Below are positions 32,387-44,102 of a stretch of 64,000 nucleotides of DNA, one piece after another. The stretch lies in contig NZ_VBRA02000004.1 in the NCBI RefSeq assembly GCF_005774685.2, positions 1 through 64,000 of the forward strand, given 5' to 3'. A program made the position numbers and the translations under genes. How positions within the stretch are numbered: the first letter of the stretch is position 1; each line of letters starts with the position of its first letter. The stretch comes from Texas Phoenix palm phytoplasma. GTDB lineage: Bacteria; Bacillota_I; Bacilli_A; Acholeplasmatales; Acholeplasmataceae. The notes under the pieces are model-generated. The model was not told where the DNA came from. It did not search any database and saw nothing but the letters and a program-made list of their open reading frames with translations.

Positions 32387-32536
32387 ATGAGTGAATTAGT
32401 AAAATTGGTTTGCACTGAATGTAAAAGAGAAAATTATCATACTTTTAAAAATAAAAAGAAAATTCCTAAGCGTTTAGAATTTAATAAATATTGTCCTTTT
32501 TTACGCAAACATACTTTACATAGAGAAAAAAAATAA
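32387..32536 (+). CDS. rpmG: 50S ribosomal protein L33
   Basis: A 49-residue protein beginning [20 protein letters not shown] and ending in Arg/Lys-rich sequence with [15 protein letters not shown]. The first Cys pair (CTEC) is intact, but the second is reduced to one Cys, as YCPFLRKH stands where C-P-x-C is usual. That suggests a zinc-independent or half-site form. A TAGAGG ribosome-binding sequence lies upstream. The tRNA-Cys gene follows. Confidence 0.9.
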   Translation: MSELVKLVCTECKRENYHTFKNKKKIPKRLEFNKYCPFLRKHTLHREKK

Positions 32537-32567
32537 ATTTATATTTTCTATATTTTTTTTATTTTAC

Positions 32568-32641
<74 letters not shown>

Positions 32642-32968
32642 AAAATAATTTTTAAAATTTTTAATAAGTTAAAAAAAAATTAAAAAAATAAAAATTTTAT
32701 TTTTTTAATTTTTTTATTTTAATTGAATTAATTTATTTTTTATTTATTTTATTTTTTGCAATATTTTTTTATAAAATTAAATTAAATTTTTAAAATAAAT
32801 TATTTTTTTATGTTATTTTTTTCATTAAATACAATAATTACGATAATATAATTATTTGAAATTATTGTATAATATATATCGGATTTGTTTATATGTTTGA
32901 ATTTATTTTTTCAAATAAATTAAACTTTAAAAAATAAGTAAAAAAATATTCAAATTATAATTTTGTTT

Positions 32969-33244
32969 ATGAAAGGACAAGTGATTGATTTGTTAAAACC
33001 ATTAAATGATTTTGTTGTGATAAAAACTAAAGAAGAAAAAAATGTAACTAAAAGTGGAATTATTTTAACTTTAGAAAAACAAACACAAGATTTTATAGGT
33101 ATTGTTTTAAGTTGCGGACCTAAGGTTCAAGAAATTAAACCTAATGATGAAGTAGTTTATAAAAAATATTCTGGAAAAGTTAAAATAAATGAAAAAGAGT
33201 TTTTAATAGTTAAATTAGAAGATATATTAGCTTTAGTAAATTAA
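32969..33244 (+). CDS. groES: Co-chaperonin GroES
   Basis: About 91 residues: LLKPLNDFVVIKTKEE, KSGIILT, GIVLSCGPKVQEIKPNDEVVYKKYSG and KEFLIVKLEDILALV are the GroES fold in order. The mobile-loop region is short (NVTKSGIILTLEKQ). The start is uncertain. ATG 32969 lacks a good ribosome-binding sequence, while AAAGGA at 32972-32977 lies 12 bases before an in-frame TTG (32990), which would give LLKPLND close to the usual GroES start. It caps GroEL. No CIRCE element was seen upstream. Confidence 0.92.
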   Translation: MKGQVIDLLKPLNDFVVIKTKEEKNVTKSGIILTLEKQTQDFIGIVLSCGPKVQEIKPNDEVVYKKYSGKVKINEKEFLIVKLEDILALVN

Positions 33245-33328
33245 AGTAGTAACTAATTTAAAATATTTTTAAAATTGTATTTTTTTATTTTTTAAAAACA
33301 ATATAATGAATAAATAATTTTATATTAA

Positions 33329-34972
<1,644 letters not shown>

Positions 34973-35056
34973 ATAAATTAAAATAAAGTTAATTTTTTCC
35001 AATAACTTAAATTATTTTCTTTTTTATAAAAAATATAAAAAAAATTATAAAAAAGT

Positions 35057-35093
35057 AAAAAAAGTTTTTTGGCTTAAAGTTAACTTTTTTTTT
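35057..35093 (+). terminator. Probable groEL terminator
   Basis: AAAAAAAGTT (35057-35066) pairs with AACTTTTTTT (35082-35091), and T runs follow. The stem is weak, being almost all A-U. Confidence 0.45.
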
Positions 35094-35216
35094 ATAATTT
35101 TTGTTTTTTTTTATTAAACTAAAATATAGTATACAAGAATGTAATTTTTAAAAATTATATTAATATTTTTTATAGAATAATTATAGAAAGAAAGTATTTT
35201 GGTTTGTTAAATTTAT

Positions 35217-36877
35217 ATGAAAATTATTTTTAAATATATCTTAAGATATAAAAAATTTATTTTATGGAATATTGTTTCTGTTTTATTTATAACTTTAGGT
35301 GAAATTTTTATTCCCTTTATTATAGGACAATATATTATTAATGGCATAGGTAATTCTATTTCTTTTAATAAATTAATAATAATTATTGTTGTATTTGTTT
35401 TTTTTACTATTATAGGAAATTTAATTATGAATTTTTGTAATTCTAAAGTTTCTTCTTTAATTTTTAGAGATTTAAGTACTGATTTATTTAAAAAAATACA
35501 AACTTTTTCGATTGAAGATATGCAAAATTTAGGAATTGTAACTGTTTTAAATCGTAGTACTTTTAATATTTATCAAATTATGAGTTTTGTTTCTACTTGT
35601 TATAGGACTATTATTGTTTCTCCTGTTATGTTGTTAATAAGTACAATTATTATTTGTTATATTTCTGTTCCTTTATCTTATGGTGTTTTAATAGTTATAC
35701 CTTTTTTTATTTTGATATTAATTTTATTGATGAAAAAAAATTATAAATTATCTATTCAACAACCAAAATTAGCAGAAGAAATTAATTTTAATATTAGATT
35801 AAATTTAAAAGGAACAAAAGTTATTAGAATGTTGAATCAAGAAAAATATGAAGAAGAAAAATTTGATAAAATTAATTCTAAATATAGAGATCTTATAATT
35901 AAATTATTTTTGGCTTTGCTTTCTATTGAACCTTTGTTTTATTTATTATTAAATTTATCTATTATTCTAACTATTGGAACAGGAGCTTATATTATTAAAA
36001 AAGGAATTTTACCGTTAGATATAGGTAGTTTATATACTTGTGTTAATTTATATTATCATATTTTGTTTTCTATTTTAAATTTTTTGTTATTATTTATGAT
36101 GTTTCCAAAAACTTTTATAGCTTGTAAAAAAATTGAGTCTTTATTTAGAAAAGAACCTTCTATTAAAAATTTACCATCTTCATTTATTAAAAAATTAGAT
36201 AAAATAAAAACTTTAGAGTTTAAAAATGTTAGTTTAAAAAGACCTAATTCTTCTGTTTTTTCTTTAGAAAATATTAGTTTTAAAGTTCATAATTTTGAAG
36301 TTATAGCTTTTGTTGGATATACTGGTTCTGGAAAAACAACTTAAATTATGATTTAAAGGCATTAAGAAATAAAATTGGTTTTGTTTCTCAAAAAAATGTT
36401 TTATTTAAAGGAACTATTTTTAGTAATTTATTATTAGGGAAAGAAGATGCTAATGAAGAAGAAATGTTTCGAGAATTAAAAAATTCTCAATTATATGATT
36501 TTATTCAAAATAAAGAGAATAAATTAAATGAATTTGTTAGTGAACTAGGATTTAATTTATCAGGAGGCCAAAAACAAAGGATGTCTATAACGAGAGTTTT
36601 GTTAAAAAAACCTGATATTTATATTTTTGATGATTCTTTTTCAGCTTTAGATTATGTAACAGATTTATCTATTAGAAAATCTTTTTTCGAATCATCAAAG
36701 GATTCTATTTGTATTATTGTAGCTCAAAGATTAAATTCTATTTTAAATGCTGATAAAATAATAGTTTTAGATAAAGGAAAGATTATTGATATAGGAAAAC
36801 ATAATGAATTATTAAAAAGATGTAAAATTTATAAAAAACTTGCTATTTCGCAGAATATAAAAGAGGTTTGTTTATGA
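35217..36877 (+). pseudogene. ABC half-exporter, broken inside its ATPase domain
   Basis: The first frame (35217-36344) holds the six-helix exporter domain and the ATPase start up to Walker A (FVGYTGSGKTT), then stops. A second frame resumes at once at 36344 (NYDLKALRNKIGFVSQKNVLFKGTI) and continues with signature LSGGQKQRMS and Walker B DIYIFDDSFSALD to 36877. Compared with the intact partner, about 24 residues between Walker A and the Q-loop are missing and the frame changes. This points to one deletion of roughly 70-75 bp. The Walker A helix is destroyed, so no active ATPase can form. Its end overlaps the next start (ATGA), the layout of a heterodimeric MdlA/MdlB-type exporter operon. Confidence 0.88.
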
Positions 36878-38658
36878 ATAAAATTTTTTATTATTTAAAA
36901 CCATTTAAAAAAAAATTAATTATTAGTATTATTTTTCTTTTGATTTGGTCTATAGTAATTTCTTTTATTCCTTTGTTTGAAGGTAAGTATGTTATAGATT
37001 TTATTAAAAAAAATTCATCTGTTTTATCAAATTTAGAATTTCATGATTATTTAAAACATATTATATTATTTTTATTTATTAATTTTATTTTGTATTTATG
37101 TTGTACTTTATGTAAATTTACTTATAATAGTTTATTAATTAGTTCTGTGCATAAAGCGATTAAAAATATTCGAAACGATCTTTTTAAAAAAATTCATAAA
37201 CTTCCTATAGAATATTTTGATAAAAATACTATTGGCGGAGTTATTAGTAATTTAACTGATGATGTAGAAGTTTTTTCTAATGGTATGCAACAGACTTGCG
37301 CTTCTTTGATTTCGTCTTTTTTAAGTCTTTTTGTTTTAGTTTGTTTAATGTTTTGGGTAAATTTTCGTTTAGGAATAGTTGTTTTTTTAATTATTCCTTT
37401 ATCTTTGATGACTATTTTTTTTATTAATAAAAAATCTAGTAATATTTTTATTGAAAGATTCAATACTACAGGCGAATATAATGGTTTTTTACAAGAAAAA
37501 TATACTGGTCATAGAGAAATTCTTTTATTTAATCAACAAGAAAAAGTTATTGAAGAATTTGAATTAGTTAATAAAAAATTATCTAAGTTAATTTTTAAAT
37601 CTAATTTTTTATCTGGTTTATCAGTTCCTATTGTAAATTCTTTTACATATATAATTTTAACTTTTATGATTATTTTGGGTTATTATTTAATCAATCCTGA
37701 TTTGTTACAAAAATCTAAGATACTTGTGAAGTTAGGATTTATTCCTATCCAGTTAGGTATTTTTCAAGCTTTTATTCAATATGTTTGGAGAGTTGGAAAT
37801 CCTATTAATGATTTAAGTCAAATTTTTGTAATTTTACAATCTACTAAAGCTGCTTTTAGAAAAATTTGTATTTTTTTGAATGAAAAAGAAGAGGAATTAG
37901 AAAAAGAATTTTTAAATTTACAAAAAATAGAAGGTTCAGTTGTTTTTTCTAATGTTTTTTTTGGTTATCAAAAAAACAAACCTATTATAAAAAATATGAA
38001 TTTAGTTGTTCAAAATAATCAAATGGTTGCTATTGTTGGTCCTACAGGTTCTGGAAAAACTACTTTAATTAATTTATTAACTAGGTTTTATGATGTACAA
38101 TCAGGTTCTATAACTATTGATGGAATTGATATTAGAGCATTAAAAAAAAGCCAATTAAGACAAATTTTAGGAATAGTTTTTCAAGATTTTTGGCTTTTTA
38201 AAGGAACTATTTTAGATAATATTAGATATGGGGATTTTAATAAAACAGAACAACAAGTAATAGAAGTAGCCAAAAAATTACAAATACATGAATTTATAAT
38301 GTCTAAAGAAAACGGTTATTATACTGTTGTAGAAGAAGAGTCTGATATTCTTTCTCAAGGCGAAAAACAGTTAATTACTATTGCTAGAACTCTTTTACGA
38401 AATCCCAATATTTTAATTTTGGATGAAGCTACTTCTACTATAGATACCACTATGGAATCTTTGATACAAAAATCTATAAAAAAATTATTGCAAAAAAGAA
38501 CATCTTTTGTAATTGCTCATCGTTTGTCTACTATTGTTAATGCAGATATTATTTTAGTGTTTAATGATGGAGTTATAGTTGAAAAAGGAAATCATTATGA
38601 ATTAATAGAAAAAAAAGGTTTTTATTATAATCTTTATCAAAGTCAATTTTCTAAATAA
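36874..38658 (+). CDS. ABC half-exporter (MdlB/LmrA-like), intact
   Basis: Six membrane helices in residues 1-320, then an ATPase domain: Walker A GPTGSGKTTLINLL, Q-loop VFQDFWLF, signature ILSQGEKQLITIAR, Walker B NILILDEATSTID and the H-loop HRLSTI. The signature has LSQGE in place of LSGGQ. The Walker B Asp is followed by Glu, so the catalytic Glu is present. The family exports lipids, drugs or peptides. AAGAGG lies 7 bases before ATG 36874. Its heterodimer partner upstream is broken, so it would have to work as a homodimer or be on the way to loss. Confidence 0.92.
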   Translation: MNKIFYYLKPFKKKLIISIIFLLIWSIVISFIPLFEGKYVIDFIKKNSSVLSNLEFHDYLKHIILFLFINFILYLCCTLCKFTYNSLLISSVHKAIKNIRNDLFKKIHKLPIEYFDKNTIGGVISNLTDDVEVFSNGMQQTCASLISSFLSLFVLVCLMFWVNFRLGIVVFLIIPLSLMTIFFINKKSSNIFIERFNTTGEYNGFLQEKYTGHREILLFNQQEKVIEEFELVNKKLSKLIFKSNFLSGLSVPIVNSFTYIILTFMIILGYYLINPDLLQKSKILVKLGFIPIQLGIFQAFIQYVWRVGNPINDLSQIFVILQSTKAAFRKICIFLNEKEEELEKEFLNLQKIEGSVVFSNVFFGYQKNKPIIKNMNLVVQNNQMVAIVGPTGSGKTTLINLLTRFYDVQSGSITIDGIDIRALKKSQLRQILGIVFQDFWLFKGTILDNIRYGDFNKTEQQVIEVAKKLQIHEFIMSKENGYYTVVEEESDILSQGEKQLITIARTLLRNPNILILDEATSTIDTTMESLIQKSIKKLLQKRTSFVIAHRLSTIVNADIILVFNDGVIVEKGNHYELIEKKGFYYNLYQSQFSK

Positions 38659-38664
38659 ATTTAA

Positions 38665-39672
38665 CTATTTTTTATTTTTTTTTAATAATTCAATTGCTAA
38701 TTGTGTAACTGTTCTTCCTCTAGAAGTTCTTTTAATATATCCTTTTTTAATTAAATAGGGTTCATATACTTCTTCAATTGTTGTTTTTTCTTCTCCAATT
38801 GTTGCTGAAATGTTTTTTATTCCTACTGGCCCTCCATTAAATTTATTTATTATATTTTTTAAATAGTTATAGTCTGTTTCTTCTAAACCATTTTCATCTA
38901 TTTTTAATTGTTCTAAAGTTTTTAATGTAATTTTGTGATTTATAATTTTATTAGAATAAATTTCTGCAAAATCTCTTACTCTTCTGAATAAACGGTTAGC
39001 AATTCTCGGAGTTCCTCTGCTTCTTTTGGCTAATTCTATTAGAGCTTTTTCTTCTATTTGGTTATTATAAATATCAGATGTTCTTTTGATTATGGATTTG
39101 ATTTCTTTTTCATTATAATAATTTAATTTTAATATTAAACCAAATCTATCTCTTAATGGAAAAGAAATATTACCAAATTTTGTTGTTGCTCCAATTAGTG
39201 AAAATGGTGGCAAATCTATTCTAATTGTTTTTTTTTCTTCATTTTTTCCTATAATTATGTTAAAAACATAATCTTCCATTGCTGTATATAAAATTTCTTC
39301 TATATTTTTAGGCAAACTATGAATTTCATCAATAAAAAGAATATCTCCAGAATTAAGATTATTTAAAATAATAGCTAAATCACTAATTTTTTCTATATGA
39401 GCACCGCTTGTTGTTTGGAAATTAACTTTTAATTCATTAGCTATAATTTTGGCTAATGTAGTTTTTCCTAATCCTGGCGGTCCATAAAATAAAACATGGT
39501 CTAATGATTCTTTTCTTTTTTGAGCAGCTTTTAGATAAACATGCAATATTTTTTTAATATTTTCTTGACCTATATAATTTTTTAGTTTTTGTGGTCTTAA
39601 AAAAAAATCTTTTTTCGTATTTTTTTTTATTTTATTTTTTTTAACAGGAATATCTTTAATTTTTTGTTGCAT
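38665..39672 (-). CDS. ruvB: Holliday junction helicase RuvB
   Basis: AAA+ motor of branch migration. Walker A GPPGLGKTTLAKIIA, Walker B DILFIDEIHSL, sensor GATTKFG, arginine finger region LRDRFGL, and the C-terminal winged helix (GPVGIKNISATIGEEKTTIEEVYEPYLI). 335 residues. It is transcribed after ruvA (13-base gap). Resolvase RuvC is not in the window. Confidence 0.96.
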   Translation of the reverse strand: MQQKIKDIPVKKNKIKKNTKKDFFLRPQKLKNYIGQENIKKILHVYLKAAQKRKESLDHVLFYGPPGLGKTTLAKIIANELKVNFQTTSGAHIEKISDLAIILNNLNSGDILFIDEIHSLPKNIEEILYTAMEDYVFNIIIGKNEEKKTIRIDLPPFSLIGATTKFGNISFPLRDRFGLILKLNYYNEKEIKSIIKRTSDIYNNQIEEKALIELAKRSRGTPRIANRLFRRVRDFAEIYSNKIINHKITLKTLEQLKIDENGLEETDYNYLKNIINKFNGGPVGIKNISATIGEEKTTIEEVYEPYLIKKGYIKRTSRGRTVTQLAIELLKKNKK

Positions 39673-39684
39673 TTTTTTTAATCC

Positions 39685-40245
39685 TTATTTTTTTAAAAGT
39701 GATAATGCTTCTCTGATCATGTTTTCTATATTTTGATTTGAATTTATTTTTGTAATTATGTTATCTATTTGATTTTTATAAATTCCTAATTTGATTAAAG
39801 CTTCTTTTACGTTTTTTTGCTTTAATGTTAAATTTTTTTTATTATGGTGATTTGACATTTTTTTTTGTAAATAAAAAAGAATTTGTTGAGCTGTTTTTTT
39901 ACCTATTCCTGGAAATTTTATAAGATAATTTAATTCATTTTCTTCAATAGCTTTTTGTGTTTCTTTTAAAAATTCTGAATTCGATAAAATAATTGCGTTT
40001 TTAGGTCCTATGCCAGGAATCATTAATAATTCCTTAAAAAAGGAAAGCATTTCGTTATTCAAAAAACCATATAATTCTGTTTTATTATCTTTTTGATAAA
40101 AATATGTTAATAGTTTAATTTTTTGTCCTTCTTTAAAAATATCAGCAGTATTAGGAAATATAATAAAATATCCAATATTATTATTTTCAATAACAATACC
40201 CTCTTTTTTTATTATTGTAATTTTGCCTATAATGTAATAATACAT
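39685..40245 (-). CDS. ruvA: Holliday junction DNA helicase subunit RuvA
   Basis: OB-fold domain I starts MYYYIIGKI, and domain II has two helix-hairpin-helix motifs (LMIPGIGPKNAIILSN and IKFPGIGKKTAQQILFYL). A small domain III binds RuvB. 186 residues is near normal. It targets RuvB to four-way junctions. GAGGT lies before the ATG. Confidence 0.93.
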   Translation of the reverse strand: MYYYIIGKITIIKKEGIVIENNNIGYFIIFPNTADIFKEGQKIKLLTYFYQKDNKTELYGFLNNEMLSFFKELLMIPGIGPKNAIILSNSEFLKETQKAIEENELNYLIKFPGIGKKTAQQILFYLQKKMSNHHNKKNLTLKQKNVKEALIKLGIYKNQIDNIITKINSNQNIENMIREALSLLKK

Positions 40246-40278
40246 TTATTTAATACCTCATAAACTTGTGTTTTTATT

Positions 40279-40297
40279 ATAACATTTTAAATGTTAT
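40279..40297. promoter_or_regulatory. 19-base palindrome in the divergent promoter region
   Basis: ATAACATTT-T-AAATGTTAT lies between ruvA (-) and the gene at 40404 (+), next to TATAAT-like sequences at 40320-40335. Its position suits an operator for one or both genes. No regulator can be assigned. Confidence 0.35.
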
Positions 40298-40403
40298 TTA
40301 TACTGATGTTTTATTATTTATATAATATAATATAATTGTAAAAATTTATTATAAAAAAATTTGCAAATGTTTTATCTATGGAGGCTATAAAAAAATCAGT
40401 AGT

Positions 40404-43382
40404 ATGAATGAGAAAAATTATATTTCAGAAATTAAAAAAAATACAAAATTTTTTTTAGAAAACGATTTTTTTGAAGATATAAAAAAAAAGAAATTTTTTC
40501 TTTTATTTGATATCATTGATAAAACAAAACAAAAAGATCCTTTAAAGAAGCAGTTTATTTCTGATTTAAATCAATTAAATTCTGAATATAATAATAACAT
40601 ATTAAACAATAAAAAGAAGTTTAAGTTTTTTTTAGAAAATAATAAAATTATTTTAGATCAAGAAGAAAATTTATTAATTAGTAAATTATATAAAAAACAA
40701 AAAATTAATTTTTTAAAAAAAAAAAAAATATTTTTAGAATTTCAAAATAATATAAATAAAATAAAAAAAGAAAAAAGAAAATATTTTTTCAAAATTATAA
40801 ATTTAGAAAAAAAAGTATTTTTATATTTTAATATATTTCAAATGATAATTGAAAAAAAAAATAAATTTTTATTGGATAAAATATTATTTATTAAGAATCA
40901 AATTAATAATGATTTTTATAATAAAAACATTGTTCTAAATAAAGAAATTAATAATTTAAAATTTATTACTAATGAATTAGTTCAAAAATTAAAAGATTTT
41001 TATAAAAATGATTTAGTTAATATAAATAATAATCACGAAAAAGAAGCAAAAATATTGTTTTTAAAAAATAAGGAAATTAATAATTTATTTCAAAAACAAT
41101 TAGATAATCATAATAAAATATTCGAAGAAGAGAGAGTTTCTTTTCTTAATAACAAAGATGTTTTAAAAAATCAAAGAAAAATTTTATTTCAAAAATGTAA
41201 AATAGTTATGTTTTTTTTTATTGAAAAAGTTTTTTTAAATAATTATAAAAATTTTATTTTTTTCTTGAAAAAAGTTCAAAAAAATGAATTACTTTATTTG
41301 ACTAATTTGCATATTTGGCGTAGAAAATATATTTTTTTAAAGCTTATTTATAATAAGAAATTAAATTGGATTTTTATGCAAAATAAATTATTATCAAATA
41401 TAAAAGAAATAAAAATAAAAAGTAATTATAAATTATATGAACAAGAAAAAGAAATCATTCATAATAAAAAAATACAAAAAATTAATTATTTTGAAACTGA
41501 TTTAAGAATTTTAGAAATTATCAGAAAATATAAAATAATGTTTTCTGAGTTTCAAGAAGAATATAAAAAGAATGAATTAAATTTTTTAAATCAAAACAAT
41601 AATTTTCAAATTTTTTTAAAATTGCATAATTTAGAATATAAAAAAAATATTTTAAATTATTCTATTGATAAAAAAGAAAAAAAAGTCTTATTAAAAACAC
41701 AATTACAAAAAGAAAAAGTTAATTTAATAACTAAAAGTTGTGAATACATAATTGAACAATTAATTTTAATAAGAAATTTAAAAAAAAAAACAACTAATTT
41801 AAAAAATATTCAACAACAACACATTAATAATCAACATGAATTATTTGAACAACAAAAACAAGATTTCTTTAAACGAACTCAAATGACTAAAATAAAAACA
41901 GAATATTTTATAAAACAATATTTTATAAGAGAAAAAGAATATTCTATTAATTTAATATCTTATATTAAGTTTATTATTCAAAAAGATTATCAAAGAAAAA
42001 AAATCTTTTCACAAATAAAAAAACAATTAGATTTTGAAGTTTTAAATTGTCAAAATTTTGAAGATTTTTTTAATTTAGAAAAATTTGAATTAATTAATAA
42101 TTTAATTAAATTATTTTTTGATAATGTATTGGATCAGCAATTTTATTATAGTTATGTTTTGCAAAAAAGAATTTCTTATTTTCAAGATTTTATAATTAAG
42201 CAAAAAAATCAATATAATAATATTTTTTGTCGTTATTTTGAACAAAATATTTTTTTAATGCGTAATTTGTTTAATAAATCTAAATTAAAATTTGGAACAA
42301 AAATGAGGCAAAAATTTACTTTTATTGAAAATAAAATTAAAATTTATGAACAATTTTATTTTTCTTTGAAAAAGAAAATATTTTTTTTGCATAAAGAAAA
42401 AATTTATAAAAATAAATTTAATGATTTGAAAAAAAAACAAAATATTATTAGAAGAAAATATATTTTTTTCCAAACTAAGATATTTAAATTATTTAATAAA
42501 ATTATTTTTTTAAAAGAAAAAAATTTTTTCTTTAACAAAATTTTTTTAAATTTTTATAAAAAAAGAATTATTTCTTGTTTATTTTCTTTTTTTAGATATA
42601 TGGAATCTATTAGTTTTTTTGAAAAAGAATATAATAATTTTATGAATTATATGAATGAATTAAAGAATAATTTTGATGAATCTCAAAAAGAAATTATTGA
42701 ACAAAATGAAAAAAATATTTTTTCTTTATATAATTTTTTGATAGATATCTTAAAAGATATTCATTTAATTCAATTACAAAATATTAAAGAACTTAAAAAA
42801 AAAGAAGAAGATAATTTAAAAAATCAAATTTTTATTTATAAAAAAATTATTAAAAATAATTTTTTTGAAATGAATAATAAAATAAAATTGATGAATTTAA
42901 ATTTTAGAGAAGCTTTGATTGAGAAAAATAAAGTTTTTTTTAAAAATTTACATCAACTTCAAATAGAATATTCTAAAAAAAAAATTTATTCTATTTTACA
43001 ATTTAATAATAAAATTGCTTTTTTTTATAAAATATCTAATTTAAAATTGAACCAAATGAAAGCAATACAAAGAAATCAAAATTTAGAAGAAAGAAAAATA
43101 TTTTTATCTTTTGCTAAAATACATAAAAAATATTTAAAAACACATCAATCTTTATTGAAAAAAATTGAAAATATTAAAAAGAAAACAAAATTTAATATTT
43201 CTAAATCTTATTTTAAAAACAAGATTCAATGGTTATTATTTATAATTTGGTTTCGATTAAAAAACATTAAGGATAGAAAAGAAATTAAAAGAAGTTATAA
43301 GGATAATATAAAAAAATTGAAAAATAAAATTAAAATTCAAATTTTTTTTTATAACATATTTAATTATTTTTTTGGAATTTAG
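40404..43382 (+). CDS. Giant Lys/Asn/Phe/Ile-rich, probably coiled-coil protein (992 aa, unknown)
   Basis: A single unbroken 992-residue frame composed almost entirely of charged and aromatic or aliphatic residues, with few Gly and Pro. This predicts near-continuous helix. There is no N-terminal signal and no clear membrane segment; hydrophobic Phe/Ile patches alternate with Lys/Glu/Asn throughout. No P-loop is seen, so it is not an SMC or Rad50. The length and freedom from stops in such A+T-rich DNA argue for selection. It stands alone between ruvA and the XRE regulator. A cytoskeletal, scaffolding or nucleoid role is only a suggestion from the predicted shape. The start is ATG 40404; GGAGG lies 20 bases upstream, far for use. 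Confidence 0.75.
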   Translation: MNEKNYISEIKKNTKFFLENDFFEDIKKKKFFLLFDIIDKTKQKDPLKKQFISDLNQLNSEYNNNILNNKKKFKFFLENNKIILDQEENLLISKLYKKQKINFLKKKKIFLEFQNNINKIKKEKRKYFFKIINLEKKVFLYFNIFQMIIEKKNKFLLDKILFIKNQINNDFYNKNIVLNKEINNLKFITNELVQKLKDFYKNDLVNINNNHEKEAKILFLKNKEINNLFQKQLDNHNKIFEEERVSFLNNKDVLKNQRKILFQKCKIVMFFFIEKVFLNNYKNFIFFLKKVQKNELLYLTNLHIWRRKYIFLKLIYNKKLNWIFMQNKLLSNIKEIKIKSNYKLYEQEKEIIHNKKIQKINYFETDLRILEIIRKYKIMFSEFQEEYKKNELNFLNQNNNFQIFLKLHNLEYKKNILNYSIDKKEKKVLLKTQLQKEKVNLITKSCEYIIEQLILIRNLKKKTTNLKNIQQQHINNQHELFEQQKQDFFKRTQMTKIKTEYFIKQYFIREKEYSINLISYIKFIIQKDYQRKKIFSQIKKQLDFEVLNCQNFEDFFNLEKFELINNLIKLFFDNVLDQQFYYSYVLQKRISYFQDFIIKQKNQYNNIFCRYFEQNIFLMRNLFNKSKLKFGTKMRQKFTFIENKIKIYEQFYFSLKKKIFFLHKEKIYKNKFNDLKKKQNIIRRKYIFFQTKIFKLFNKIIFLKEKNFFFNKIFLNFYKKRIISCLFSFFRYMESISFFEKEYNNFMNYMNELKNNFDESQKEIIEQNEKNIFSLYNFLIDILKDIHLIQLQNIKELKKKEEDNLKNQIFIYKKIIKNNFFEMNNKIKLMNLNFREALIEKNKVFFKNLHQLQIEYSKKKIYSILQFNNKIAFFYKISNLKLNQMKAIQRNQNLEERKIFLSFAKIHKKYLKTHQSLLKKIENIKKKTKFNISKSYFKNKIQWLLFIIWFRLKNIKDRKEIKRSYKDNIKKLKNKIKIQIFFYNIFNYFFGI

Positions 43383-43507
43383 AGAATTATTTTTTTATTG
43401 TTTGAATAATAAAGAAAATTTTATTTTTTTGATAATATTCAAATTAAATTTTTTATTTATTTTTTATAAAAATATTTTTATTAGATATTTTTTAAGCAAG
43501 GAATGAT

Positions 43508-44059
43508 ATGAATATAGGTTTTAATATTAGACATTTAAGATTAAAAAAAAAAATAACTCAAAAACAATTAGCTCAGAAGTTAAATGTAACTAGTGGATAT
43601 ATTTCTCAAATTGAAAATAATTTGATTTCTCCTTCTATTAAAGTTTTATTTTCTTTATTGGAAATTTTGAAAATTTCTCCATCTGATTTTTTTAAAAAAC
43701 AAGAAAAAAATATAGAATTAATTCATAAAAGTGATGATTTTTTTGGTGTTTTAGATGAAAATTTAAAAAATAAAATTTATTATTTATTTCCTAAAATGAA
43801 TAATTCTCGTATGAAACCTTTAATTATAGAAATTCAATCTCAAGGACAAACTAATATTAAAAGTATTAAAAACGATGAAGATGTATTTGTTTTTGTTTTG
43901 GAAGGAGAAGTTATTTTAGTTTTAAATAAATGTAGATATTTTTTAAAAAAAAATGAAACTTTTTATTTATCTACAGATAAAGAATATTATTTATTTAATT
44001 ATCGTTCAGAAAAAGCACGTATATTACAAATAAATTCTTTATCTTCTTCATTAGAATAA
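43508..44059 (+). CDS. XRE-family regulator with C-terminal cupin
   Basis: Residues about 5-60 are a Cro/CI helix-turn-helix (IRHLRLKKKITQKQLAQKLN, SGYISQIENNLISPSI). About 100-180 form a small cupin domain (EDVFVFVLEGEVILVLN, FYLSTDKEYYLFNY). Proteins of this layout bind DNA and sense a small ligand in the cupin barrel. The cupin lacks a clear pair of metal-binding His. AAGGAATGAT provides the ribosome-binding sequence. Its targets are not known; tpiA follows 43 bases downstream. Confidence 0.85.
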   Translation: MNIGFNIRHLRLKKKITQKQLAQKLNVTSGYISQIENNLISPSIKVLFSLLEILKISPSDFFKKQEKNIELIHKSDDFFGVLDENLKNKIYYLFPKMNNSRMKPLIIEIQSQGQTNIKSIKNDEDVFVFVLEGEVILVLNKCRYFLKKNETFYLSTDKEYYLFNYRSEKARILQINSLSSSLE

Positions 44060-44102
44060 TAATATTTTTTATTTATGTGATAATTTTTTTAGGTGAGGTA
44101 AT

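Noticed and set aside
32800-32968. CIRCE element controlling groES-groEL
   Set aside because: No TTAGCACTC / GAGTGCTAA inverted repeat was found upstream of groES.
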